Assembly (NCBI GenBank): GCA_021613535.1
Contig: CP075496.1
Span: forward strand, 6,572,001 to 6,636,000
Direction: 5' to 3'
From: Adineta vaga
Lineage: Eukaryota; Rotifera
DNA: 64,000 bases
In this document: positions 24,120-41,000 of the stretch, in pieces
How the letters are laid out: each line of letters starts with the position of its first letter
Position numbering within the stretch: position 1 is the stretch's first letter
Notes under the pieces: generated by a model
Databases searched by the model: none
What the model saw: the letters and a program-made list of their open reading frames with translations, nothing else
Told to the model about the DNA's origin: nothing
Program-made: the position numbers and the translations under genes

Positions 24120-25579
24120 CTAAGTCATTTTGTTTAAAGTAAATGTTGGAAAAATGAAAAATATTGAAATAAATATAGCAAGAATAATCAAGAGAAAGAA
24201 TGAGCAACATAAACATTCACTAAGTCGTGCTTGTTTACGCCATTGATAACGTTGATAATCTTCAATTTTCAATGATTCTTCTCGTTGAATTAATTGTTTT
24301 AATAAGAAATCTGATCCTCCACTATGATCTACATAATTTCGATTTGAACCACGTGCTATTAATTTCACTCGTGATAAATGTTCATCTTGAGTTTCATCAT
24401 CGTCTTTTTTACGTAACCAATTCGAAAGGAAATGTATTCCACCAAAATAAATCGAATGAATAATATGATCAAAAAATAAGGATAAAATTTCCATTAAAAA
24501 TACAATTGATAAATATCGAATGATCAATGGTGTATAAGATAATTGTTCTGCTGATATTTTCCGATCGAGATGAATGATAAACATTAATGTTGCGAATATA
24601 TGTAATAAACCAATGATTAAACGTTGATAGGATTCAATTGATGCAAAATAAAAGACAAAGATAAAAACAGAGAAGAATAATGTTGGTAAAATCGTTGTAT
24701 AGATATGAGATTCTCGACGACGTTGAATAAGAACATAGATACTTAGTTGATCTAAATTTTCATTTGTTCTTTTCGGTTCAATGCCAAGCGTTCGAATAAA
24801 CCAGCCACGTGAAAGAATTGGTTTACTTGTATGATTTGTATGTTGAAAAGTAAGTGATTGATTTTCGTTTGTATTTTTCAACTCAGGAAAATCAAATAAT
24901 CTTGACCATAGACTAAGAGAACGGGATTGTTGTGAATTTATATTAGAAATATTCATATCTTGATATTGTAATTTTAATCGTTGTTCTCGATTAAACATAT
25001 TGATTCGAAGATATTGTCGATCAAATGGATAATAAGTTAGATCAATAGGAGAAATGATTGAGAATAAACCACGACGTATCCATCGTATTTGACCATCACG
25101 AGTAATTTTTGCTGATTCATTTTCAACATTAAATGTAAGAAAATCTTCATCAACTAAATGAATATCAGGTAACCAAAGTGTTTGTAGAAGTGTTTTTGTT
25201 AAGAGAATTTCATCAATATCATGATAATGATTTCGTGTATCATTTGCATTCCAATGAATAAGATCAAATTGATAATCAAGTTGTATTGTAGCACGAAAAA
25301 GATATTCATTTGTTAACGAATCAATTTTAATTATTTCATGAATAGGAAATTGAATATCAAATGGTAATGTTGTTTGACTTTCACGAAAATTTCGAGCAGC
25401 TAAACGATATCTAAATTAGAATAATTAGTATCAAATATGAGATTAATCTGATTTTAAAAATACCTTCCGACAATTTCTGTAAGTAATTCATGTTTAGGAT
25501 CAATTGTTGTTCCAAATGGATCAATTGCTGCTTGAATTGATATAACCATAGTTATCATACATATACTTAGTTGAATCAT
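24120..25579 (-). CDS. Pentameric ligand-gated ion channel subunit lacking the Cys-loop cysteines
   Basis: Two exons (25579-25464, 25410-24120) give 468 residues. A signal peptide is followed by a beta-rich extracellular domain with IQLDYQFDLIHWN, LLQTLWLPDIHLVDE and a loop ISPIDLTYYPFDRQYLR that aligns with the Cys-loop of nicotinic/GABA-type receptors. The PFD core is kept, but both flanking cysteines are replaced (Ser159 and Leu173). Four TM segments follow: about 274-296 (with the conserved Pro), 299-320, 333-361 and 439-462, with a long M3-M4 cytoplasmic loop. M2 is unusual (SYQRLIIGLLHIFATLMFII) and has none of the standard nicotinic or GABA-receptor pore signature, so ion selectivity cannot be told. 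It converges with the caspase gene 142 bases away. Ligand unknown. Confidence 0.85.
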
Positions 25580-26014
25580 TGTTGAATGACTTTTTCGATT
25601 GAGTCGTGATCGATATGGAGGCGCGACATATGTAAATGGTTAATATTTACTTAAGGATCGAACTACGATGACAACAATAACAGTACAAAAAACGCCATTG
25701 TCCACACCTACAACGACACATACACACGTACGCGAACGAATAGAATCAATTTAATGATGTTCGAACGGGAGAAAAGACATGAAATATTTGACATGTCTTA
25801 AGTTGACTCTGATCGATCGAATCAATTGCGAAAGAAACACTAGAATACTCTTTTTGATGTATATGTCAATATATGTATATAGTTATATATTTGTAGAAAT
25901 AAAAAAGAAAAGAAAAATCATGTCACAAGAAAGACTCAACGGGTTTGAACAAAACAAAAAAAGAAATAAACAAACCGGTTTTGAAAAAAGAACATACAAT
26001 AAAAGATCTTTTAT
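25580..26014. other. Spacer between two minus-strand genes
   Basis: This holds the promoter side of the ligand-gated channel gene and the 3' flank of the serine-rich protein gene. AATAAA on the minus strand (26010-26015) overlaps the upstream gene's stop codon. Short plus-strand frames here are K/R-rich noise. Confidence 0.5.
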
Positions 26015-27570
26015 TTAATCGACATTTCCAAAATCATGCCGATATTTTTCAACATTCATTATCCATTTTCGTATCACTTGTTCTTTTTCCGGTGACATTA
26101 AAGCATTTTCTTCGATATATTTCTTCACATTTGTATATGCATATGATATATTTGGATTTCGAGATTCATAAGATTGAGCAGATGGATGTCTTACACCTGA
26201 TGTATACGTTACTACTGATGGTGGTGGTGGCGGTGCTGCTACCGCTGTCACTGTTGTTACAGATTGATCACCAGATGCACGACGATATTTTGTTGTGGGT
26301 GTTATTTGTTCTTTTGATGTTCTACGACCTAGACCGAAATTTGTATAATCTGTTCGTTCATGCACTGGTTCATTACTATGAATATTTTGTGTTGAATTAT
26401 AATGTACTTGTTGAGATGAATTATTAGCTGGAACATTAAATGATCTAGACTTATTTGATGAGAAAGGTTTTCTATTTGTTGATAAATCATATGTGGATTC
26501 ATGTAAACGTTGTGTGTTTGATATTGGATTTATTGGAGGAGTGTTTCCACCTAATGGCATATTTGTATGAATATCTTTTTCATTCACATCACAGAATGAT
26601 GTTTTTGAACTAACATAGTTTCTTTGTTTTGATGACATTTGTCGTGTTCGTAAACCGTTATTAAACACTTGGGAACGATCAGTTTCTTTTCGCATGGATA
26701 CACTATAATCAACAATTCCAGGAGCTTTATCTAAGAAACTATTTGTATGTCGACGTCTCATTGCATGATAAGATTTTGGTGTAGAAGACAAGAGTAAATC
26801 TGCATGAGTTGGGACATCACGTGTATGATGTAATTGAGGGGATATTGGAACTTGAGCCATGGATTTTCCAGTTAAACCAACAACAGCATTTTCATGTACT
26901 ATTCCATTACTTAAACGTTGTGATAATGCAACTAATTTATTTTTTATCGGACTATTAGATCGCAAATGTGTATTGGGTGCATTTAGATTATTTTGATGTT
27001 CATTCCAGACGCAATCACTTGAGCGATAAATACCTAAAACAGAATTACGATAAAAATAACTACATTATGAATCAATAAACATCGTTTTCTTTTCAACAAT
27101 GTTATTTTTCTATGTCGGATTCATTGAGAACATACTATTTTATTTTTATACATATTATAAAATAAACATCTAAAGCGTAGATAAGTTTGTTTTAAAAACA
27201 AAGTAATCTCATTGCTGTCAGGAATGTAACGTATATTTGTAGCTTTCGTACCTTTATTCAATTCATTTTGAGCAGGAGAACCCGTATGAAGAATTGATGG
27301 TGAACGAATTAGAGATGAAACAGAAGCGAATGGTGATGAAACTGTAGGTACAACAGCTTGTGATGTTGACATAAATTTATTTCCTGTCGATGGTACTAAA
27401 CGATTACTTCTCATTAGATTTCGACGTTGCGGATCTACAGGTTGTTGTCCACGAAGATGTTGTTGTTTTGTAACTATGGAATTTTCTACCGTTTCACCAG
27501 GACCATCAGTACGTAAATCATCCAATGAAGATCTTGCATGAGTATTAATCGGTGGTAAAGTATTGCTCAT
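26015..27570 (-). CDS. Serine/asparagine-rich protein of unknown function with conserved-looking C-terminal helix
   Basis: Two exons (27570-27252 and 27033-26015) join in phase 1 into 445 residues; the joined codon gives ...NELNKGIYRSSDCVWNEHQNN. Most of the protein looks disordered, rich in S, N, T, R and P, with several basic RxxS-type sites and a short polyproline run (about residues 355-361). The last 40 residues (NVKKYIEENALMSPEKEQVI, then RKWIMNVEKY) form a likely amphipathic helix and look like the conserved core, possibly a protein-protein docking motif. I cannot name the family. The ATG at 27570 lies 13 bases after an acceptor-like CTTTTCTAG, and the frame is open up to that acceptor, so an upstream coding exon or spliced-leader site is possible and the N-terminus is uncertain. 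Confidence 0.62.
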
Positions 27571-29442
27571 GGAAGTCAATTTACTAGAAAAGAGAAAAGC
27601 AACGAATTTATCAATAAATGTAGAGTTTTACTAATATTAATAAACGCTGATAGAAAGCAATGTGACAATTTCTTCCTTTCGGTCATTTTTTTCATCTTTT
27701 CTTTCTATTATGGTTTGAATAAGAAGCCTTTTGAATTTTGTTGCACATAGATATGTATATTGATTTAATCAATATTTCTCCAGCAGAAAAGTTCGTTTGG
27801 AATTAAATTCGATCTCGCTATGTACTTACAGCATAATGATCTTTGTAATAGTAATAGTAATAATAGAACGTAATAAATCACTAGTAGATATATAATGAGG
27901 GAAATATAAACATGCAATAGTTCTCCTTTGTTGTAAGAGTATTGATGACAAAATGAAATTGAAAGAAACAGAGAGAGAGAGAGTAAGAAACAGAAAGAAA
28001 ACAACAAGACGAAATCAAACGAAAATTTTAAACAATACTTATTGAAAAGTATAGTGTCATTTCTAGTGTCTTTTATTCTTTTTTCATTATTCAATAATAG
28101 AGAAGGAGAAAAAAAAGAATTCAACGACGATAAGAAAAGAATAACGACGCGACGTCGTGTTCTTCTCCTCTTTCATTCTTTTATTTTTATTTTTTCAAAT
28201 AATCAAAACGACTCTCGCTCGCTCAAATGCGCGCTGACTATTAAATTGTTATTCATTCGCTATTTCTCCTTACAAAAAAAAAAAAGAATTCTTTACCCTT
28301 TTTCATTTAGATAGTATGTGTCCTATACATCTCTCTACAAAAGAAACACATACTTATTTTTTACCTGAATTAATTAAATTCAATCTACTAAACTAAAAAG
28401 AAGAACATTTCTTCTCATCAATACTAAAAGAACAAAACTAATCTGTCATTTTTATGATTCTCAAATAGAAATTCAACTGTGTTTTTTATCTCCAAACAAA
28501 TACATACCGAATAATGATACTAAAACTCATCGAAATAGTTTGATGTCCAAGAGACAAAGACAACACAAGAATGTTGATGCTCGTATGTAGATAGAAGAAT
28601 TATATGTTGAACTGTTTCGTGTCGGTCGTCGTCTATTTCTTCTTCTTACAACAGTCAACAATACCATATGTAATAGAAAACAAATGATTGCAATTATGTT
28701 GTCGAGCAAAGATTTAGATGAGTTTTTTTCTTTCTCTTTTTTTTTCTTGAAAACATAATATCATCATCTGTGTTGTGATATGTTTCACTGATTTCAATAT
28801 TTTAGATTGGATAGAAAATAGAAAACCTATTGCGTTAACAAAACTAAGTACGTATGGAATAAATTTGAGAGAAGAGATATAAAAAAAAAGTATTTTGATG
28901 CTGAAAGAAGGAAACCTCGATTTTTTGATTGTCAATGTGAGAAATTAAAGAAATTAAAATTCTTTTCTATCAGTTTGTTGCCAAGAGAACAATTCATTTT
29001 GTTATATTGCAACATGTTCCAATTCAATAAAGAAACATTTTCAGTGCAAAAAGAGAAAAAAACAAGATTTTTCATATTCATTGTTTTTTTAGTTCCACAA
29101 CAACTGAAGAAATTATGATCGAAAGGTGTGTTCTATCCGATCGACAGGGCAATGAAGTGCAATTGTTCTTAGATATTTTCTATTAATAAAAAAACATTTT
29201 CTTTTGTCAGATGTAAAATATCGTATTCTACGAGAAAATGTTTCATATACATTCGATATTTTTTGTTGTTGAGAAAATCATAACGTCATAACGAATGTGA
29301 ATCAAACGTTGAATATAATTTTATTGAAAAAGAAAAATGCAATCTTTATGTTCGAGTTTAAATATACAAGTTCAGATAGTATATGAAAAAGAAAAAGTTT
29401 TAAAATAGTCTTTCTTTTTTTTATTGAAAAGAAAAAAACAGT
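27571..29442. other. 1.9-kb gene-free region
   Basis: No gene model was possible. A minus-strand frame at 27765-28124 is L/S/F-rich and judged to be noise, with GA-rich and T-rich tracts giving long stop-free runs. The region should include the promoter of the gene ending at 26015 and the 3' flank of the zinc-finger adaptor gene. Confidence 0.45.
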
Positions 29443-30904
29443 TTAGATGTCTCGATTAAAACAATCCGATAGATGTTGAAGATAACCTATTTCATCATTG
29501 TTTGGCCATTTTCGAGTACATTCTGGACATTCATATTCTTTTGGTTCTTCAACTTTCGACGTCGATGGAAATAAACAACTCTCTATATGATCATACATTT
29601 GTACATCATCGATTGTTGGTGGAAATTTATGATCACAAACTGGGCACGCTTTTGTTTCTTTCTCATTATCCGGTGTTATTGGCATATCAACTGTTTGCTG
29701 TGGTTCTTCAATATGAATTTGTGTATCATGTGGTTCTTCAATTGGGTTAAGTGATGTCAATGTTAAATTTGCCAATGATTGACTTGGTGATGCACCTGGT
29801 GAATGATTTTCCAATATTGTTTCTCGTAATGTAGTAGTAGTAGTAGTAGTGGGAACAGGTTGTTGTGGTGTATGTTGGCCAGTAATATCATGAATTTTTT
29901 TCAAGAGTGTACTAATAAATGTGTTATCCGAAGGTGGTGGTGTTTGATTATCAATAGTTGATGCTTGCGAATTGTTCTCTGGAATATCTGGTAGATTGAG
30001 ACTGTTGGAAGCTGTTGCTAGAAGAGAAATATTTATAAAATGAGAATTCTCTCGAGAATAATTTAATTACCTGATTCAGATATTAAAGTGACAATTTCAT
30101 TGATTTGATTTTTTTGTGTTTGAACAAGTTGATGAAGTTTTTTTGCATCATCTTCAATTTCAGTCCATTGATTATAATCATGAATTGAATCTAGAACACA
30201 ATTATTCACAAATATAAAACTCTTTTGTTTTTCGTTGATATTATTCTCACGTCGTTGTTGTTGTTGCATACTGGGCATTATTGATAAACTTCGAGGATTA
30301 TCATGATAGTTAGATAATTCATCTTTTGTTGAACATAACATTTTATTCAATTGACAAATATCTGTTCGTAATTGTTGAATTTTTTCTTCATTTTCAATAT
30401 GTCGTTTATCATGTAAAGATGCAATTTGTCTCATAGTTTGATCTAATTCAATCATTTTCTTTTGATCATTTGGATATGCTGGTCGAATAATATCCATTAA
30501 ACGTATTATTAATTGTTGACTACATTCCAATTGACTTTTATTTTCTTGTTTAAGATCACGAATATAATGATTTAAAACTTGTTCGAGTTGTTTCGCATTT
30601 TCTTGAGGATTATGATCGACGAAGATAAAATCATGTGCATTGTTATTGTTATTATTTGAAGATGTAACAATCGATTGGGAATTTGTTATTTGTCTATTTT
30701 CAGATGAATGATTAGCTTGTCTTAAACGTGCTATAATAGGTACGTACGTATTATCTACATATTCATGATGATCTCCATCTGTAATCGATGAATTAATAAT
30801 AGTTATATCAGAATCATCCTAAATGAAAAATATAAAAATTATTTGATTAATTTCATTTTGTAATTTACCTGATGTGAACTAACTAATAAATTATATTCCG
30901 TCAT
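29443..30904 (-). CDS. Coiled-coil protein with two C-terminal UBZ-like zinc fingers (TAX1BP1/CALCOCO-like)
   Basis: Three exons (30904-30869, 30818-30071, 30017-29443) join in phase into 452 residues. The first half is acidic then coiled-coil (ENAKQLEQVLNHYIRDLKQE; KRHIENEEKIQQLRTDICQL). A disordered P/T/S region with a run of seven Thr (encoded by a GTA/TAC microsatellite at about 29829-29850) precedes two zinc fingers: CPVCDHKFPP...DHIESC (about 386-409) and CPECTRKWPN...QHLSDC (about 425-447). These C-x2-C...H-x3-C fingers with FP/WP resemble the ubiquitin-binding fingers of TAX1BP1 and CALCOCO2, selective-autophagy and NF-kB adaptors. No SKICH domain is seen at the N-terminus, so orthology is not claimed. 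It is divergent from the clathrin light chain gene. Confidence 0.75.
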
Positions 30905-31545
30905 ATTAATTTTTGTCTTAAATATAATCTACAAGGTTGATATTCACATGAGAAGAAAAAAGAAGAGGCAAAAATCGCTTGTTTTGTTTTTTATATACTC
31001 TGAATAAATGATGATGTATGCATGTATGACTCATTGTTTTTTTCTGACTGGGTAAGAACGATATTATTCATTTTCTCGAACACGAAGGAAATAACCAGAT
31101 ATATTTTTTTTTCTTCTTCCGTTCTCTTCTCACTAAGGACGAAGATAAACATTTTATCTCTACATAGAAATACAAAATCAACATCGAATTGAACGAATAA
31201 ATATTTCATCATCTGACAATCATTAAACTAGTATCGAATAACGTAATAGAAAACTTATCTTTCTAAATACATATCTAACATATTTTACATGAAGAGAAAA
31301 GAGAATTTAAGTCGTATATCTTTTCTTCTTCTTTACAACTTCATTTTTGTTTGTTTGTTAACAGACATGGAGAAGAAGAAAAAAAAACGAAGAAAAGATA
31401 AGTTGTATAAAATGATAAAACAAAAAGAAGATACGACGGAGGTCAAGACAAAGAAAAGTACGAGATAGACTTTTAGTCGGAATAATAAAAAAAAAGATAG
31501 GTACTATATATATACATATATAATAAGCGTTTACTAACAACCAAA
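30905..31545. promoter_or_regulatory. Divergent promoter region between zinc-finger adaptor and clathrin light chain
   Basis: 641 bases separate two start codons facing outward, so both promoters must lie here. TA-rich stretches near 31504-31523 could serve as TATA-like elements for the clathrin gene about 25-40 bases before its ATG. No coding sequence is supported. Confidence 0.45.
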
Positions 31546-32432
31546 ATGGATGATTTTGATTTACTCAATCAACCTGTACAGGTAGAAACAGTAGCTGATG
31601 ATCAAGAAGATGATTTATTCGGATCTGGAACAGTGAATAATTCAACAGAACCTACGAATACATCGACTAATAATCAACAAGACGATTTTTCTTGGCAGAT
31701 TGAAAACGTAGGCGATGTAAAAAAGTAACTTTCGGTGTACAAAATAACATTTTTCTCGAATAGAATGTAACTGATACGAAAACGTCACAATCCAATGCAC
31801 TTAATGACGATACCTTGAATCAGTCGACGTCTACATCAGAAACAACATCATTTAATGATGATGTATTTGCCAATCAAGCGAATACTAATCAATTAGATTC
31901 TTATTCACCAGCAACAGATGATAGTTTTTCTAATGAACAAACAACACAACAATCAGGTTTGTATCATTTTGAAGAGAGGATAGTTTTTTTATATAATTAA
32001 AAAATTTCAATAGGACAAAATACAAATCAATCAAATTATACGGGAATATCATTTACTGAAACATCTTCTCCTTTACACGAATATAATACTCGTCGTCAAC
32101 AAGAAATTGCTGAAAAAGACGTAGAAGAAAAACGAAAAAATGATGAATTACGAAAACAAGCTCAAGCAGATTTAGATCGTTGGTATCAAGAGCGTAAAAC
32201 ACATATGGAACAAAAACGACAAGCAATGAAAAATGAAGAAGAAGTTTTTCGTACGAAAGCACTTGAAAAAAGTGATAATAAATCTTGTGATTGGTCGAAA
32301 GTTGTACGTTTACTTGACTTCTCGCAAGGTTCACAATTAACAAAAGGTAAACGAGATTTAAATCAAATGAAAAGTACTCTCTTACAAGCAACTCGTCAGA
32401 AAATAAAACGTGCATCTGAGAATGGTATTTAA
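31546..32432 (+). CDS. Clc: Clathrin light chain
   Basis: Three exons (31546-31716, 31764-31956, 32014-32432) give about 260 residues. It starts MDDFDLLNQPV and has a long acidic, disordered N-terminus. The heavy-chain-binding helix follows (EYNTRRQQEIAEKDVEEKRK...RWYQERKTHMEQKRQAMKNE). The C-terminal part has CDWSKVVRLLDFSQGSQLTK and LNQMKSTLLQATRQKIKRA, matching the conserved end of animal clathrin light chains (WxRVxxLCDFN...D.SRMRS.L). It regulates assembly of clathrin coats at membranes. The exon 1 donor could instead be after 31707; both choices keep the frame. Introns are 47 and 57 bases. It converges with the Shark kinase gene, whose stop is 185 bases away. Confidence 0.92.
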
Positions 32433-32616
32433 AAAGATTGTTAATATCTTTTTTTTCTTTGATTTTATTATAAACAGAAACGATTGAAATTAAAATTAGT
32501 GGTGTTTGCGTGGTTTTTTTTTCTTCATTTATTGTTTACGATTGGATAAAAATTTTTGTGGTGTTAGTTCGATGTAATTGAATAAATGATTGAATTTCTT
32601 GACGAAAATGTTTTTT

Positions 32617-36102
<3,486 letters not shown>

Positions 36103-38097
36103 AGATAAATTACAATACAAAAAAAGATTATCTAGAAATAATAATATTCATATCTAAAATAAATTTTAATTTAATTAATAATATTTATTAATATTAATAA
36201 TATTGAATATTGCGCTAACAGGATTCTCTCGTGATTGTATAATCCTTACGATGACTAATTATATCATTCAGACTATTGAGATATACGAAAATCATGATCG
36301 AAAGTAAACGACGTGACATTTTTTTATTAGTATGATAGAACAAAAATAATCGGAAATGAATGAATATGGAGAAAAAAACAGAGTGATTGGCCTTGTATTC
36401 ATTTACATAAATACACACTTGTCAAAGGTAGATGTCCTCCTTTTATTGTCGAATAAAACGAAAAAAAAGCGATTTATAAATACGTATATGATCATTTTTT
36501 ATAGTTTATGCTTTTAACTAAAAAGTACAATGCTTGTTCTTAATACCTATTGATTCACAATAGAAATTACATATTATCCAAATAAAAAATCGACTGGAAA
36601 TACGATTGATAAAAATCCATGTACATTTATTTGAATATTTGAAAGTTCATATGATGTACTTGACAAATAATAGAACAATTCTTTATTTCTAACACGTATA
36701 ATGACATATTCTGCATTCTATACTAAACAGAAATGAAATGACTTTCTCATTTTCTTTGGACATTTCTCTAAGATCTGCTGTAAAAGACGATGCGAAGAAA
36801 CAATTGATTCTTTTATTGAACACATAATAGATTTGATAAATTTGTATGCATCAAATACTCCATAGTATTTCCTTTCTGCTTTCATAATGACATTAGATTA
36901 GTTGACTTTCTCTACTATGACCTCTAAAACAAAATTTCATGAATTTATGATTTCATACAGGAAAGGTTTGAACATTCAAAAAGCAAAGAACGTAGCGTAA
37001 TCATAATGAACATACTTAAGCTGTTCTAAATGCATAGAAAAGCATCTCGATGCACTTTGAAACATATTTCTTCTCGAGACATAAATCGAATGATTTTACA
37101 AATATGTTCATTAATCAAATCATTGAGAATATTCTTGAATAATTCGCTTGTATTCATATTCACTACTTTTCTTGTCTCGTGATACATATGATATAAGTAT
37201 AATTGAGAATTAAACACATATTATATTGAACTCATTCTTTCTTTAATAAGGATTTCTTGGAATAATAAGGTAAATATAATTTACCCTAAAAGAGTTCTTT
37301 TCTTTGTTGAAATTCAAACTGTATAAATATCCCTATGGACAAGGCTAAAAGTGAAATCGTAATGATACATGTATGTTCTGTTTAGATGGAAATTGGCCTC
37401 GAAGTTGTTTGTACTTATTTCCATGCCAGGAAAAAAACCGAAGAATCGAATCAAGTACATGCTTCAGTAAGTATAACTCACATTCCAGATACAGATTGAT
37501 TATATAATATAAAATCAAGAAGAGATAGATTATTTTGAGGACGACACCTATTATATATAGATATATAGATAGATGTCTATCATGAACATTAATCATCTGG
37601 TAGATTAAGACTAAAGAGTACAAAAGTATTGATGTATATTCTTTCGTACATTTTTTCAAGCTCCTTATTTGATCACTTAGTCACCATTGAGATCTGCAGG
37701 AAAGGAAAAAAATGACAAAAAGAGAGAAAGCAAAAAAAATCGAGAGATCTTCGTCTCGCTTTTCATTGAACAAAATTATTCAGATGCGTTGTGGGTAATT
37801 TTGTACTACGGAAGAAAGGAAAAAGAAGAAGACGAAATTTCATCCTATTTTTTCTCTTTCCATCTCTATTTTCTCTTCTCTTTTTTCCTCTACTGTTGTT
37901 GTTCTTGTTGTTCTTTCTATATTCTTTTCCACCCATCGAACTTCTAGTCGTTTGGCTTACGAAGCAATCGGAAAACGGAGTTGCATCGTGTAAAACGAAC
38001 GGTGAAACTCCATTTTTGTTGATCTTTTAAAGAGAACAAGAAAAAATTTACAATTGAAGAAGCAAATCTACTTCAATCGTTTATTTTATTCAACTGA
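36103..38097. other. 2-kb divergent intergenic region
   Basis: This lies between the Shark start (minus) and the PP1 regulatory subunit start (plus), so it should carry both promoters. No coding gene or structured RNA is recognised. Frames at 37345-37659 and 37687-38030 are low-complexity. Confidence 0.45.
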
Positions 38098-41000
38098 ATG
38101 TCGAAGTCATTATTGTTCTCAGAACAAGACGATTTATCTTCGAATTCCATTCTATATTCATCAACAGAACATATCAACAACGACAACGACGACGACGACG
38201 ACGAAGAAAAACATCAACAAACAGAATCAGTCAATACATGGCCTACATTGGCTCTGACTGAAAATAGCGTATGTTATTATTCTGATTAATTCTTTTCTTT
38301 CTTTACGTATTTGTTCGAAAACAAAATTGATAATGTTTTCTTCCTATTTTAGTCATTATTAACGACTCTTAGACGTCTTGCTATTTCTTGGTATCGAATT
38401 TTATATAATAAATTTCGCCTTGTATTTACACTTCTATTCATGTCTATGCTCAATATTACCGCTCGAATTGCGTGCTTTACACGACGACAAACTCATACAT
38501 CGCCACCTTCATCATCAACTGCACTAAGTTCGTTAACAATCTCCGCATCAACTGAAAGACTTGAAGTAAGTTAAAAAGGAAATCACATTTTTATCAGATC
38601 AACACTGATTTAAATACATTTCAATGATCTTCTAATATCGATAAAATGTTCGTTTTCATTCATATCAATGTAAATCCTAAGAAAAACAATCAATATGTGA
38701 GAAAAACAACGATATTATTTGTTAGACTTAAGTAATACACAAGAATGACCTTTCCTGCAGATGTGAGATGTGATGGAGAGTATTTTGTACTTAGAGGGTT
38801 CTTTTTTTCTTTTCTATCACTGCTTTTCATCATATCTGATTTGATACGTATATCGATGCATTTATTTTAACCTATGCACGCCTTTTATAATCGATTATCA
38901 TTATCACCTTTCTTTATATGAACATTAACGATAAGCAATCTGATCGTGGGTTTTTATTTCGTTTGCTTTTTCTCGTTAATTAACGATGCACAAGCATCAT
39001 TTTACGAAATCAAACTGATAGTTAAAATAGGCAATCGTTTTTATTGACATAAAACTTGAATGTATAATCAATTCATGACTTAAATTTACATTGACTGATG
39101 TATAGTTAATCAGAAAAAGTATTTTCGACAATATTCGTGTTTGATTATTAGTCAATAGAAAAAATAAAGAATAAAGTATTTGTTTAGTTTGCTTAAAATA
39201 AGACAAAAATGAACTTTGAAATTGTGGTACAAAGAACAATTGATTCAAATCGCATGTTCTGTTTGATTTTTTTATTAACTGACAAAACAAATTTTACATC
39301 AAAAGTAAAAGCAAAACGAGAACAACATCTGTTCGAACGTTTATTATTATTTCTTAATCCATAAAAGCCACTTCACTTAAAATAACCACTTGTTAATAGT
39401 TATTTTCTTGATGGTTCTTCCTTCCAATGCATTCGTGATAAAACAAAACTCAAATCTTTACATACGATTACGTGCATTCATGAGTTTATTTTTCTAGTTC
39501 TTCTGTTAGTTCGCTGTGACCCGATGTGCATGTTATCTTTTTTCCTTATTTTCAATGAGAAACTATAATAAAAACAGATTTATAAAGACAAAATCGAACC
39601 ATATTCTCAATGCGTGAAATATAATAATAACACCTTGAACTTTAAGGACTGAAAGTGTCACCTTCTCATATTCTAGTTGCTTAATTTTTTTCTGACTCAC
39701 AGATTGCTGATAAAATCGTACGACAAAATAAGGCGTCATGCCTTTCCCCATACTGCTAATGCATGATCCATCGTATCAAAACTACTCGACGAACTGCGTT
39801 GTCATATGTTTCTTTTCCTTTTCTTTCTTTGTTCTAATAATAAAGAATAGGCAGCTGTTTCAGTCTTATGTGTGCAGATATGCAATAGGGTTTTTTCTTC
39901 GTTTTCTTGAAATATATCCTACCATTGATATATGATTATCATCTGGAGCAAAGATAATTTTTTTTCTTGTGTATGTTATTTTTGTCGCTATTATTTTTAT
40001 TTTGTCTTGTTATTGAAAATGATCAAAGTCGACTAGTAATAAACAACAACAGCAACGACAACAATTTTTTTTCTCGTTTTCTCGCTGTTTTTTTTCTGTC
40101 TCACTTTTATCCTCTCACCTTACTGGATGCAGTTGTCGACGAGAAGAAAATAAGTAGAAATAAGGTTTTACTGCTCTCTCTCTCTCTCTTCTCTATGATG
40201 ACGAGCAGTGCTTTAAAATAGTAAATAAACAAAACAAAAAGATGATAGCTGAAAGCTTTCTCTCTCTCTCTTCATGTTGCGACCACTTTCTCTCTCTCTC
40301 TCTGTTTCTCTGTATATACATATATATATATATATATATATTTAAATATATATTCCCGATCATTATTGCTTTGCTTTCGTGTACAGACATACACACCTGC
40401 CGAGCACACGCTTTCACAGCGTGAATGGATATTTAGAGTCTATGCACATCATCATCAAAACGACACTTTATTTAGTTGATTTTGATTACTATTCTTTTGG
40501 GTAAATAGATGAAGGCAAGAGAAGGTATTTTACATATCTAGTATGCATGATATAGTTATTTGTAGATGTTGCAGAACAGGAAAAGAAACAGGTCACACTG
40601 CCACTGTTGTCGAGTTCTGCTTTGCATGGAATTTATTCTCCATTCTGTCTGTCTCCTTGAATAGATAATAGCATCAACCACCTATTCTGTAACATTTAAC
40701 TGCTGATAAATATAGATCATGCGCGTAGCATGCGTTCGCGTCATGTTACAATAACATGAACAACTGTATGAGAAGAAGGGAATGATTATTAGATGCATCC
40801 ACCAGATGAACTATTGACCGTTAGAAAGTCATATATACTTTTACATGTATATTGTCTTTTATATCCAACCATCTTCTTTGAAATGAAAAAAAAGCAGAAG
40901 CTTTGATAAAGATCTTCCCATCAGTGATGCATGCATTGATCACGCGTTGCCCATCTCATACGTTTCTTTCTTTCTTTTTTGCTTCCTCGATTTCTCCATA

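Noticed and set aside
25945-26427. 160-residue plus-strand frame
   Set aside because: Antisense to the coding exon of the serine-rich protein; the minus strand gives the spliced, protein-like product.
27765-28124. 119-residue minus-strand frame with hydrophobic stretches
   Set aside because: Hydrophobic text arises from CT/TTA-rich DNA; no start context, no partner exon, no polarity pattern of a true TM protein.
37687-38030. Plus-strand frames just before the PP1 regulatory subunit start
   Set aside because: K/R/E then F/L/S runs from biased DNA; likely 5' untranslated region or promoter.
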